From Hydrogenimonas urashimensis (GTDB lineage Bacteria; Campylobacterota; Campylobacteria; Campylobacterales; Hydrogenimonadaceae): a stretch of DNA of 64,000 bases. Positions 28,030 to 37,277 of the stretch are shown here, piece after piece. The position numbers and the translations under genes are program-made. Numbering within the stretch: position 1 is the stretch's first letter; the number at the start of each line of letters is the position of its first letter. The notes beneath the pieces are model-generated. The model worked only from the letters and a program-made list of their open reading frames with translations. It searched no databases and was not told the origin of the DNA. The stretch covers positions 186,001 to 250,000 of the forward strand of contig NZ_AP023212.1 of NCBI RefSeq assembly GCF_016593255.1, given 5' to 3'.

Positions 28030-30660
28030 TCAGATCTGTGTGAGCTGTAACAGTTCCGCTTCGATTTTCTCCAGTTTCTTCTTCGCGTCCTCGAGGGCCT
28101 TTCGGTTCTCTTCGACCACGTGGGCGGGAGCGTTGGCGACGAATTTTTCGTTTTTGAGCATGCCCGAGAGTTTGACGACCTCTTTGGTCAGTTTGCTCTG
28201 CTGTTTTTCAAGACGCTCCAGTATGGGTTGCAGATCGATATCCGTCAGGGGCAGATAGACCTCCATGTGGTCGCTGACGTCGGTAATGGCATTTTCAACC
28301 TTTTCGTCCACAAACGTCACGTTTTCCGTTTTGGCAAGGAGCCGGATAAAAGGGGCGGCGAGTTTTCCGTCCATCGCCGCGTCCGGCTTGACATAGGCGA
28401 TTTCGATCTTTTTGCCCGGCATATCCACTGTCGCTTTCGCCCGGCGTATGGCTACGATCGCCTCGATGATAAGGGAAAATTCCCGTTCGATCGATTCGTC
28501 CCGCGGCAGATTCTCGGGGTAGGGCATCACCATGATGGAGCCCTCTTTTTGGACGGTCGTTTCCGAGAGCCTGTGCCAGAGGTATTCGGTGATGAAAGGC
28601 ATGAAGGGGTGCAGCAGCTTCATCGCCTCTTTGAAGATGGCCCCCAGCTCCGCGACACTCTCTTTGCTCGCCTTGCTCAGCTCGATGCCCCAGTCGCAGA
28701 ACTCTCCCCAGAGGAAACGGTAAAGGGTCGTGGCGGCGTCGTTGAAACGGTACTGGTCGATGAAGCCCCTTGTCTCTTCGACAGCGAGCGAGAACCGGGA
28801 AAGAATATAGCGGCCCAGCGGCGTTTTGACTTCGATCTCTTCGAGGTTTTCGAAGCGGGGCACATTCATCTGCAGGTATTTCGCGGCATTGTAGAGCTTG
28901 TTGGTGAAATTCCTACTCTGGTCCAGCTTCTCGCTGCTTAGCCGGATGTCCCGGCCCTGTACGGCCAGGACGGCGAGAGTGAAGCGAAGCGCGTCGGCGC
29001 TGTACTGCTCGATCGTATCGAGGGGATCGATGACGTTGCCGCGGGATTTGGACATTTTGTTGCCATGCTCGTCCCGTACGAGGGCATGGAGATAGATATC
29101 TTTGAAAGGGAGCTCTTTCATGAAATGCTCTCCCATCATGATCATTCTCGCAACCCAGAAAAAGAGGATGTCGAAACCAGTGATCAGAAGGTCGTTGGGA
29201 TAGAAGTTTTCGATGTCTCCCTCGTTCCATTTGACACCTTTGAGGGCCTCGCCGTTGCCCCAACCCAGTGTCGAAAAAGGCCAGAGAGCCGAACTGAACC
29301 AGGTGTCCAGAACGTCGGGGTCCTGCGTCATGCGGGTGCTGCCGCATTCGGGACATTTTTCGGGGTGTTCGTTCTCGTCCGCCCATTCATGGCCGCAGTC
29401 GTTGCAGTAGAAGACCGGAATGCGGTGTCCCCACCAGAGCTGGCGGCTGATGCACCAGTCTCTGAGGTCGCTCATCCATGCGTTGTAACTGTTGATCCAG
29501 TGGGGCGGGAAAAATTTCGCCTCACCGGCATTGACTTTTTCGATGGCTCTGGTCGCTATCTCCTTTTTGACGAACCACTGTTTGGAGATATAGGGTTCGA
29601 CAACGTTGTGGCAGCGGTAGCAGTGGCCCACCTGATGGCGATGCTCCTCTGTTTTTTCGATGTATCCCTCCTCATAGAGGCGCTTGACGATTTTCTCTCT
29701 CGCGTCGAGCCTTTCGTGACCTTCGAACTCGCCGGCGAATTTGTTGAGAATCCCTTTTTCATCGAACACCGTGATAAAATCGAGGTTGTGGCGTTTTCCG
29801 ACTTCGTAGTCGTTGGGGTCGTGGGCGGGGGTGACTTTGACCACGCCCGTTCCGAACTCCATATCGACATGTTCGTCGGCGATGATCGGAATTTCACGGC
29901 CGATCAGCGGCAGCCGCACCTTTTTGCCGATCAGATGCTTGTAGCGCTCATCGTCGGGATGGACCATGACGGCGGTATCGCCGAAATAGGTTTCGGGCCG
30001 GGTCGTTGCGACGACGACGAAGCCCTCTTCATCCGCCAGCGGATAGCGGATGTGATAGAGTTTTCCGTCGTGTTCCTCATACTCGACTTCGATGTCGCTC
30101 AAAGCACCGTCGTGGGTACACCAGTTGACCATGTAGTTTCCCCGGACGATGAGCCCCTCTTCGTAAAGCTGCACGAAAGCTTTTCGCACGGCGTTTTTGA
30201 GCCCTTCGTCCATCGTGAAGCGTTCACGGCTCCAGGCGGGTGAGACGCCGAGCTTGCGCATCTGGTGGACGATCATGCCGCCGCTGTGCTCTTTCCACTC
30301 CCAGACCCGCTGAAGAAACGCTTCGCGCCCCAGGTCCTCTTTGGTTTTTCCTTCGGCCAGCAGCTGCTTTTCAACGACATTCTGTGTCGCGATGCCCGCA
30401 TGGTCCGTCCCCGGCTGCCAGAGGGTTCTGTAACCGTCCATGCGCTTGTAGCGTACGATGATATCCTGCAGCGTGAAAGTGAGTGCATGCCCGATATGAA
30501 GACTTCCCGTGACGTTCGGAGGCGGCATCATGATGCAAAAATTGCGGCCGGGTTTTTGAATCGCCCGGTTGCCGTCGATTTCGAAACAGCCGCCGCTTTC
30601 CCAGATGTTGTAAAATTGCTCTTCGATTTCGTGGGGATCGTACCCTTTTTTCTCGCTCAT
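28030..30660 (-). CDS. valS: Valyl-tRNA synthetase
   Basis: Charges tRNA-Val and edits mischarged threonine. The 876-residue class I synthetase has 'PPPNVTGSLHIGHALT' (HIGH motif), the CP1 editing domain including 'TTRPETYFGDTAVMVHP', a zinc-type 'CNDCGHEW...CPECG' pair and 'GNKMSKSRGNVIDP' (KMSKS). The C-terminal anticodon-binding domain is followed by a valine-specific coiled coil ending 'KIEAELLQLTQI'. Length is normal. It appears monocistronic. Confidence 0.97.
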   Translation of the reverse strand: MSEKKGYDPHEIEEQFYNIWESGGCFEIDGNRAIQKPGRNFCIMMPPPNVTGSLHIGHALTFTLQDIIVRYKRMDGYRTLWQPGTDHAGIATQNVVEKQLLAEGKTKEDLGREAFLQRVWEWKEHSGGMIVHQMRKLGVSPAWSRERFTMDEGLKNAVRKAFVQLYEEGLIVRGNYMVNWCTHDGALSDIEVEYEEHDGKLYHIRYPLADEEGFVVVATTRPETYFGDTAVMVHPDDERYKHLIGKKVRLPLIGREIPIIADEHVDMEFGTGVVKVTPAHDPNDYEVGKRHNLDFITVFDEKGILNKFAGEFEGHERLDAREKIVKRLYEEGYIEKTEEHRHQVGHCYRCHNVVEPYISKQWFVKKEIATRAIEKVNAGEAKFFPPHWINSYNAWMSDLRDWCISRQLWWGHRIPVFYCNDCGHEWADENEHPEKCPECGSTRMTQDPDVLDTWFSSALWPFSTLGWGNGEALKGVKWNEGDIENFYPNDLLITGFDILFFWVARMIMMGEHFMKELPFKDIYLHALVRDEHGNKMSKSRGNVIDPLDTIEQYSADALRFTLAVLAVQGRDIRLSSEKLDQSRNFTNKLYNAAKYLQMNVPRFENLEEIEVKTPLGRYILSRFSLAVEETRGFIDQYRFNDAATTLYRFLWGEFCDWGIELSKASKESVAELGAIFKEAMKLLHPFMPFITEYLWHRLSETTVQKEGSIMVMPYPENLPRDESIEREFSLIIEAIVAIRRAKATVDMPGKKIEIAYVKPDAAMDGKLAAPFIRLLAKTENVTFVDEKVENAITDVSDHMEVYLPLTDIDLQPILERLEKQQSKLTKEVVKLSGMLKNEKFVANAPAHVVEENRKALEDAKKKLEKIEAELLQLTQI

Positions 30661-30783
30661 TCAATGCCCTCAAATGTAAAAAATTAAACGCGATTATATC
30701 CAATTGCGGGTAACATTCCGGTTAAAGGATGCAAGAATGAAAAAGAACCGCAGCGAAACCATGACAAAGGAAATGTTCGACCC

Positions 30784-32847
30784 ATGCCCCTGTCGCGTCT
30801 GAATCCCGAACAGCTGGAGGCGGCCAGAGCGCCCTTTGGCCACAACCTCATCATCGCCTCCGCCGGCACCGGGAAAACATCCACGATCGTCGGGCGTATC
30901 GGCTTTTTGCTCTCCGAAGGGGTGGCGCCGGAAGAGATTCTTCTGCTGACATTCACCAACAAGGCGGCGGCGGAGATGATCGAGCGTGTGGCGGGCTATT
31001 TTTCACGTGAGACAGCCGGAAAGATCGAAGCCGGCACTTTCCATGCCGTGAGCTACCGGTGGCTGAAGAGGATGGAGCGCCCCATCATACTCAAGCAGCC
31101 TTCGGAGCTCAAGACACTCTTTCGAAGCATCTACGAAAAACGCCAGTTTCACCATGTGGGAGCCGAAGCGCAGCCTTTTTCGGCCAACTATCTCTACGAT
31201 CTCTACTCCCTCTTTCAGAATGCGACGATGGAGCCTTTCGAGGAGTGGTTCCCGAAACGGCACGAGGGGCAGGAACCCTATGTGGATATCTATCTCGATA
31301 TTATCCGGGAGTTCGAGGAGACGAAAAAGGAGTTCGGTTTCGTCAATTTCAACGACCTGCTCATTCTGATGCGCGAAGCGCTCGGCGAGAGAAAGCTCCC
31401 CTACAAAGAGGTGCTCATCGACGAGTATCAGGACACCAACGAACTGCAAGGCTCGCTGATCGATGCGATGCGTCCCCCGTCGCTCTTCTGTGTCGGCGAC
31501 TACGATCAGAGTATCTATGCCTTCAACGGCGCGAATATCCACATCATCGGCTCGTTCACGAAAAAGTTTCCCGACGCCAGGGTTTTCACTCTTTCGAAAA
31601 ACTACCGCTCCACGGCTCCCATTCTCTCTTTGGCCAATACGGTGATCGAGCACAACGAGAGGATCTACCCCAAACAGCTCGAAGTGGTCAGGGAAGGGAG
31701 TGCGCAGATGCCGAAGCTTCTTATTTTCGACAATCTGATGCAGCAGTACGAATCGATCGCGCAGCTCATTCGTCGAAGCACGACGCCCCATCACGAGATT
31801 GCCGTCATTTTCCGAAACAATGCTTCCGCCGACGGGATCGAAGCGATGCTCAGGGAACAGAACATCTCGTGCCGCCGCAAAGGAGGACGGAGTTTTTTCG
31901 ATGCGAAAGAGGTGAAAGCCGCGCTCGATCTGGCGACACTGGTGGCGAATCCGAAAGATTTGATGGCTTTTATTCACATATTCGATTATGCCAGGGGAAT
32001 CGGCAGCGCCACCTCCAGGGAGCTTTTCGAAGGGCTCGTGGCTCTGGGGGATGGGAATATGTTCGAGGGGATGTTCCGTCCCAAAGCGATGACCAACCCT
32101 TTCAAAGCGCGGGCGACAAACTACCAGCTGGGGCTTTTCGACCATCCCACACAGATCGGCTCGGTCTCTCGCTTCGCGCATATGGGGCTCGATGAAAATT
32201 TTCTGGCCCATCCGATTCTCAAACATCCGGCACTCAACAGCGACGGCGTCCGGTTCATTGACGATTTTTTCAGACTGATGGGATCGCTTCGGGCCAAAAA
32301 GCAGCCCCAGTCGATCGTGCGTGCCATTCTCTCCTCGCCTCTTTACGCTTTTGTCGCAGACCAGTTGGCCTCCCGGCGTGCTACGCTCAAAAACGGGGAG
32401 ATCGATCCGGCGAAAAAAGAGGAGTCGATGGAGAGAATCCGACGCAAAGGGGTGCTGCTAATCCAGCTGGCTTCAGCCTACAATACCCTCGAAAAGTTCA
32501 TCAATGCCATGGTGCTCGGAGGCAGGGAGCTGAGTGAAGGGGAGGGTGTCAATCTCCTGACAGTCCATGCGAGCAAAGGGCTTGAATTCGACGAGGTATA
32601 TGTGATCGACCTGATGGACGGCCGGTTTCCCAACAGAAAACTCGCAAGCGGTGCCGGGGAGATCGAAGAGGAGAGGCGACTCTTCTACGTAGCCGTCACA
32701 CGGGCTAGAGACATGCTTTACCTCTCTTACGCAAAACACGACAGTTTCAAAGATACCGATTTTTTCCCTTCCCAGTTTCTCTACGAAGCCGGTCTTTTGA
32801 AAAAAGACCGGACCTACGAGAGGCTCAAAGGGCTCAGTGGCCTTTGA
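30784..32847 (+). CDS. UvrD/Rep-family DNA helicase
   Basis: A 687-residue SF1A helicase. The motifs run in order: 'LNPEQLEAARAP' (Q motif), Walker A 'ASAGTGKT' (25-32), 'LTFTNKAAAEMIERV' (Ia), 'LIDEYQDTNELQ' (II), 'VGDYDQSIYAFNGA' (III), 'LSKNYRST' (IV), 'LLTVHASKGLEFDEVYVI' (V) and 'RRLFYVAVTRARDMLYLS' (VI). It unwinds DNA in repair or replication restart. Whether it is Rep, UvrD or PcrA cannot be told here. It is divergent from valS. Its 3' end overlaps mshG on the other strand by 14 bases. Confidence 0.93.
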   Translation: MPLSRLNPEQLEAARAPFGHNLIIASAGTGKTSTIVGRIGFLLSEGVAPEEILLLTFTNKAAAEMIERVAGYFSRETAGKIEAGTFHAVSYRWLKRMERPIILKQPSELKTLFRSIYEKRQFHHVGAEAQPFSANYLYDLYSLFQNATMEPFEEWFPKRHEGQEPYVDIYLDIIREFEETKKEFGFVNFNDLLILMREALGERKLPYKEVLIDEYQDTNELQGSLIDAMRPPSLFCVGDYDQSIYAFNGANIHIIGSFTKKFPDARVFTLSKNYRSTAPILSLANTVIEHNERIYPKQLEVVREGSAQMPKLLIFDNLMQQYESIAQLIRRSTTPHHEIAVIFRNNASADGIEAMLREQNISCRRKGGRSFFDAKEVKAALDLATLVANPKDLMAFIHIFDYARGIGSATSRELFEGLVALGDGNMFEGMFRPKAMTNPFKARATNYQLGLFDHPTQIGSVSRFAHMGLDENFLAHPILKHPALNSDGVRFIDDFFRLMGSLRAKKQPQSIVRAILSSPLYAFVADQLASRRATLKNGEIDPAKKEESMERIRRKGVLLIQLASAYNTLEKFINAMVLGGRELSEGEGVNLLTVHASKGLEFDEVYVIDLMDGRFPNRKLASGAGEIEEERRLFYVAVTRARDMLYLSYAKHDSFKDTDFFPSQFLYEAGLLKKDRTYERLKGLSGL

Positions 32848-34078
32848 CGGCGCGAGCCATATCCCACATCGGCAGGAAGATACCCAGAGCGAGCAGAAGA
32901 ACGAGCGCGGCGATGATAGCCAGCATGATCGGTTCGATGTAGGATGACATGTTGTCGAGAATGTGGTTGAAACGCATACGGTAGTAGTCGGTGACTTTGC
33001 GCATCATATTGTCGAGCTGGCCGCTGCTTTCACCGGCCGAAATCATCTGGATGATCATGTTTTCGAAGACACCGGTGTCCTTGAAGGCCTCGGTGAGGCT
33101 GATACCCCGGGAGACCGAGACCTTGACCGCTTCGAGCTTTTCACGCATGACCGCATTGTCGATCATACCCGTGGCCGTATCGAGCGCGTCGGCAATGGGA
33201 ATACCGGCATGGACCAGTTCGGTGAAGACGATGGAGAAGCGGTTGAGAGTCGCAAAGAAGATGATATCTTTGATCAGATAGGTTTTAAGCATCAGTTTGT
33301 CGGCTTTGTACTTGAAGTTGTCGTTGTTCCTGTACAGGTAGAGAATGATCACGATGAAAGTGACAAGGCCGGCAAGCACGAGCAGTCCGTAATTGCTCAT
33401 GACATATTCGATGCCCAGAAGAATTTTGGTCGGAAGCGGCAGTTCCGCATGGAATTTTTCGAAGATCGATTTGAATTTGGGCACGACGACCATGATCAGA
33501 ATGGTAAAGGCGATCGCCATGGCGCCCAACGTGATCATCGGGTAGCGCATCGCCTTTTTGAATTTCGCGACGTTTTCTTGAATCTCTTCGAGAATGTCCG
33601 CCAGGCTCGAGAGGGCATCGGCCATATTACCCGTCTGTTCTCCCAGTTCGATCATCGCCAATGTGATGCCTCCCACATCGTATCGGTATCGCCTGAACGT
33701 TTCAGAAAGGCTCAGACCCGCGTTGATGTTTTCCGAAGCCTGCTGCAGGATCTCTTTGAGTTTGGCATCGTTGGTGGCGTTGGCGATTTCGTTGAGTGCG
33801 TCATGGATGGAGATGCCGGCATTGGTCATGACTGCCAGCTGGCGAATGGCTGCGATGAGATTTCTGGGTTGGACCTTTTTGTTGGCCACGGTGGATCTGA
33901 ACTGGGAGATGAACTCCTTGATCGTGGCGTCAATGGGAGCGGAGATCTCTCTGACCCGAACCAGGGTGCCCTGATAATCCTTTTTCGTCTTTTTGATGGC
34001 ATCGGCCCTGTTGAGAGCCTTGAGAATGATGTTGCGTCTCGTGCCCCGGACCAAAAGTGTAACTTGATAATATTTCAT
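32834..34078 (-). CDS. mshG: MSHA-type pilus inner-membrane platform protein
   Basis: A 414-residue GspF/PilC-family protein, the platform on which the pilus polymerises. It contains two T2SSF domains (about 75-200 and 280-400): 'FISQFRSTVANKKVQPRNLIAAIRQLAVMTNAGISIHDAL' region and 'FSIVFTELVHAGIPIADAL'. Membrane segments lie near 175-197, 222-245 and 380-402. It is the last gene of the nine-gene leftward operon and overlaps mshE by four bases. The position after mshE matches mshG of Vibrio. In Vibrio the minor and major pilins follow, but here the next gene is the convergent helicase. Confidence 0.87.
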   Translation of the reverse strand: MKYYQVTLLVRGTRRNIILKALNRADAIKKTKKDYQGTLVRVREISAPIDATIKEFISQFRSTVANKKVQPRNLIAAIRQLAVMTNAGISIHDALNEIANATNDAKLKEILQQASENINAGLSLSETFRRYRYDVGGITLAMIELGEQTGNMADALSSLADILEEIQENVAKFKKAMRYPMITLGAMAIAFTILIMVVVPKFKSIFEKFHAELPLPTKILLGIEYVMSNYGLLVLAGLVTFIVIILYLYRNNDNFKYKADKLMLKTYLIKDIIFFATLNRFSIVFTELVHAGIPIADALDTATGMIDNAVMREKLEAVKVSVSRGISLTEAFKDTGVFENMIIQMISAGESSGQLDNMMRKVTDYYRMRFNHILDNMSSYIEPIMLAIIAALVLLLALGIFLPMWDMARAVKGH

Positions 34079-35817
34079 GATAACCTCGCAACTCGTAATA
34101 CTTCTTCGATGGTCGTATGCCCTTCCAGGGCCTTTTTGACTCCATCCTCGATCATGGAGACGAATCCCTGCCTCAAAGCCTCTTCTGTCAGTTCCGCTTT
34201 TGAGGCTTCCCGTGCGATCATGCTTGTGAGTGTTTCATTGACGCGCAGAACCTCGCTGATCATTTCCCGTCCGCTGTATCCCGTTCCCTGGCACTCTTTG
34301 CAGCCTGTTCCTTTGTAGAACTGATAGTTTTCCGGAATGTATTCCTGGAGTTCTTCAATGATATGATCGGGAATTTCGACAGCTTTTTTACAGTAGGGAC
34401 ATATTTTGCGAACCAGGCGCTGCGCCTCGATGGCAATCAGTGAACCGCTGATGAGATAGGGTTCGATTCCCATGTCGGCCATACGGGTGATGGCACTGAT
34501 CGCGTCGTTGGTGTGAAGCGTGGAAAGCACGAGGTGTCCGGTGAGTGCCGCCTGCACAGCGATACGCAGAGTCTCCTGGTCGCGAATCTCACCGATCATG
34601 ATGATATCGGGGTCCTGCCTCAAAATCGAACGAAGCGCACTGGCGAAGGTGAGTCCCACTTTCGTATTGACCTGAACCTGCTGTACGAGATTCATCTGGT
34701 ATTCGACGGGATCTTCGACGGTGATCAGTTTTTTGTCCACGCTTTTGAGGTTGTTGAGAGCCCCGTAGAGTGTCGTGGTTTTACCGCTTCCTGTCGGTCC
34801 CGTGACCAGGACGATTCCGTAGGGAATTTTCAGGGCGTCGTTGAAAATTTTGAAGTTGTGCGGGCTCATGCCGGCATCTTCGAGGCGTATCATCACTTTC
34901 GATTTGTCGAGAATTCGCATGACGATCGATTCGCCGTTCATGATGGGGAGCGTAGAGACACGGAAATCGAATTCACGGTTCATGATCGTGGCCGAAAAGC
35001 GGCCGTCCTGGGGTTTGCGTCTTTCGGCGATATCGAGATTGGACAGAAGTTTCAAGCGTGAGGAGAGGGGAGGGTAGATGTCTTTGTCAAACCGGAAACT
35101 CTCTGTCAGCATCCCGTCGATACGGCTTCGGACGATACAGCTGTTCTCTGTCGGTTCGATGTGGATGTCGCTGGCACGGCCGATGATGGCGGATTTGAGA
35201 ATCACTTCGATCAGCTTCAAGATGGCCGAAGATTCGCTCGCTTCCGTGGCGGAGGCGCTTTCTGAGATCTCTTCGCGTATTTCGTTGACCAGACCTTTGA
35301 TGCTTTCGGACATCTCGAGACGGTTGAGATGATAGGCGATCTGGCTGGGTCTGGAGAGTGCGACGATGACGGGTTTTTTGGGGAATGCCCGCTGGATCGT
35401 CTCCTGTGCGCTGAAATCGAAAGGGTCTTTGAATACGACAGTGACATTGAGATCACTCTCTTTGACCGGCAACGCGCCGATTTTTTCCAGTTTCTGCATA
35501 GGAAGTCTCGAGATGAGGCGCAGGTCGATATCGATCTCGTCGAGATTGATATACTCCATTTTCATCAGTTCGGAGAGATGCTTCAAAATCGTATCTATAT
35601 TGATCGCTCCGCCCTCTTTTTCGAGCATTTCCAGGGAGAGATTGCCTTTGCGTACCTCGTCGGCGATGAGTTTGTAAGCCTGCTCCGCATTGACGATGTT
35701 GTGGTCGATAAGAGACCGGAGCGTGATCTTTTTCGTTTTTTTGCTTTTGATGAGTTCGGCTATCTGCTCTTTGGTTACCAGTCCATGTGCAATAAGCAGT
35801 TCTACTATTTTACCCAT
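34075..35817 (-). CDS. mshE: Type IV pilus/T2SS assembly ATPase
   Basis: A 580-residue GspE/PilB-family ATPase that drives pilin polymerisation. The N-terminus has two tandem repeats resembling the c-di-GMP-binding MshEN domain, but the usual RLG triplet reads 'KIV' in the first repeat. The motor has 'VTGPTGSGKTTTLYGAL' (Walker A), 'ITVEDPVEYQM' (Asp box), 'LRQDPDIIMIGEIRDQET' (Walker B) and 'GHLVLSTLHTNDA' (His box). The tetracysteine zinc site is 'CPYCKK' and 'CKECQGTG'. It has four-base overlap with mshG, and a three-base gap separates it from the unknown gene before it. Confidence 0.9.
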   Translation of the reverse strand: MGKIVELLIAHGLVTKEQIAELIKSKKTKKITLRSLIDHNIVNAEQAYKLIADEVRKGNLSLEMLEKEGGAINIDTILKHLSELMKMEYINLDEIDIDLRLISRLPMQKLEKIGALPVKESDLNVTVVFKDPFDFSAQETIQRAFPKKPVIVALSRPSQIAYHLNRLEMSESIKGLVNEIREEISESASATEASESSAILKLIEVILKSAIIGRASDIHIEPTENSCIVRSRIDGMLTESFRFDKDIYPPLSSRLKLLSNLDIAERRKPQDGRFSATIMNREFDFRVSTLPIMNGESIVMRILDKSKVMIRLEDAGMSPHNFKIFNDALKIPYGIVLVTGPTGSGKTTTLYGALNNLKSVDKKLITVEDPVEYQMNLVQQVQVNTKVGLTFASALRSILRQDPDIIMIGEIRDQETLRIAVQAALTGHLVLSTLHTNDAISAITRMADMGIEPYLISGSLIAIEAQRLVRKICPYCKKAVEIPDHIIEELQEYIPENYQFYKGTGCKECQGTGYSGREMISEVLRVNETLTSMIAREASKAELTEEALRQGFVSMIEDGVKKALEGHTTIEEVLRVARLS

Positions 35818-35820
35818 ACT

Positions 35821-36375
35821 TTACCAATACCTGTGTTTTTTCAAAAGATGATTGTCGAGTCGCTCCTCTATCACCATTTTGGGAGCGCCTTTTCCGTATT
35901 CGCAATAGAGTACGTAAAGCATCTGTGGTCTCTTTTTGGAATTGAAATAGTATTTGTCATCCACCTTTTTATACTCTTTTCGCGTGTACATGTCAAATAC
36001 TTCCGAGAGGATGTAGTCGGTTTTGGGAAGTCTCAGGTGGGTGATGTCCACATTGTCCAAGAGTGCATGGTAAAGGAGCTTTTTTTGAAGAATGATCGTA
36101 GCGAAATAGCTGGCGTTCGCACGCTCCGTTTTCGTATGCCTCAGACCGGTCATGGGCACAGCCAGGCGGTCGATGTAGTCTGATCTGAGGCAGGAAAAAC
36201 CGTACAGCATCAGAAACTTGGAGTTTTTCTTGTACCGGTTGAAAATTTTCAGGCCGAGATGGCACGCCTTGGCATACTGTTTTTGCGTATAGAGAGAATA
36301 GAGTGTTTCCAGTTCCGATGCGTAAAGCGATGTTGTGACATAAAGAGGCAACAGAAGAAGCGAAATTTTTTTCAC
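35821..36375 (-). CDS. Unknown exported protein inside the msh operon
   Basis: A 184-residue protein with a clear signal peptide ('KKISLLLLPLYVTTSLYA'). The mature part is helical and basic and begins 'SELETLYSLYTQKQYAKACHLGLKIFN', which looks like one or two TPR-type helical repeats. The rest is not recognised. It sits between mshN and mshE, a place with no counterpart in the Vibrio msh locus as I recall it. It overlaps mshN by four bases, so it is surely co-expressed. A periplasmic role in pilus assembly is inferred from position. Confidence 0.7.
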   Translation of the reverse strand: MKKISLLLLPLYVTTSLYASELETLYSLYTQKQYAKACHLGLKIFNRYKKNSKFLMLYGFSCLRSDYIDRLAVPMTGLRHTKTERANASYFATIILQKKLLYHALLDNVDITHLRLPKTDYILSEVFDMYTRKEYKKVDDKYYFNSKKRPQMLYVLYCEYGKGAPKMVIEERLDNHLLKKHRYW

Positions 36376-37277
36376 AGGCCACTCTCCAGGGTTTGAAGAT
36401 AGGATTTGACTTTTTTGGATGAGTACTGGTTGAGATAGATACGCAATGCATTGATCGCATCCTCTTTCTGTCCAAGTTTAACTTTCGCCTGGGCGAAAAG
36501 CAACCAGCTCTCTTCACTGGAAGGATCGAGAGAATTTGCCACGATGCTCCACCGGACGGTTTCGTTGTAGTTGCCTTTTTTGTAGAAGCTCTGTGCAATA
36601 TAGGTGGCAAGCTTCGGATCTCTTTTCTGATTGAAACGTTCGATCAGATATTCGAGAGTGTTGTTGGTCCGTTTCGTCTGGATGAGCAGAGAGGATTTTC
36701 TTTTGGGTTCGACCTGAACGGACACGGCGTTTGTCTGTTTCGCCGGGACCGGTTCGATCTCTTCCAGTCTCGGTTTTTTCGTCTTTTTTTCCGCTCTGGA
36801 TGTTTCGTTTGCAACCGGAATCACTTCCTGCTTGACAGGCGTGTTCGAAACGGGCTTCTCTTCTTTCAGCGATGCTTTGAACTCGCTGAGAAATGCCGTA
36901 TCGGGATTGAGGACGACCGATGCTTCCCCGGTTTTCGGAGTCGGGGCTTTTTCTCTTTTTTCGGTAGGTTGGACGGTTGCGGGCTTTACAGCGGCCAGAG
37001 CCGGTTTTTCGGGAAGCTGTGTCGATGCCGATACCGGTTCCGGTGATCTCGTCCGCTCCTGCGCTTTTTCATGCTTTTTTGCAACGGGAGCCGCTGTCGG
37101 TTTTTTCCCGACGACTCTTTCAGACTGCTCCAAAGAGGGAAAAAGCGTGCGGATTTCCGGCCACAAGAGTGTGGCTGCCGCGCCTCCGCCAAGAAGCAGC
37201 AGAGTGACGACGAGCGGGCGGAACTGCTTGAGTTTGTAGCGTCGCCACTCTTTTTCCAACTGTTCGATTTCAAGCAT
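36372..37277 (-). CDS. mshN: MshN-like TPR protein with N-terminal anchor
   Basis: A 301-residue bitopic protein. Residues about 18-40 ('FRPLVVTLLLLGGGAAATLLW') cross the membrane. The middle (50-200) is low-complexity, rich in Lys, Pro, Ala and Glu, as in a periplasmic linker. The last 100 residues contain TPR-type helices ('YIAQSFYKKGNYNETVRWSI', 'WLLFAQAKVKLGQKEDAINALR'). Position between the ATPase MshM and MshE matches mshN. The function in MSHA assembly is not well defined. It overlaps mshM by eight bases. Confidence 0.72.
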   Translation of the reverse strand: MLEIEQLEKEWRRYKLKQFRPLVVTLLLLGGGAAATLLWPEIRTLFPSLEQSERVVGKKPTAAPVAKKHEKAQERTRSPEPVSASTQLPEKPALAAVKPATVQPTEKREKAPTPKTGEASVVLNPDTAFLSEFKASLKEEKPVSNTPVKQEVIPVANETSRAEKKTKKPRLEEIEPVPAKQTNAVSVQVEPKRKSSLLIQTKRTNNTLEYLIERFNQKRDPKLATYIAQSFYKKGNYNETVRWSIVANSLDPSSEESWLLFAQAKVKLGQKEDAINALRIYLNQYSSKKVKSYLQTLESGL

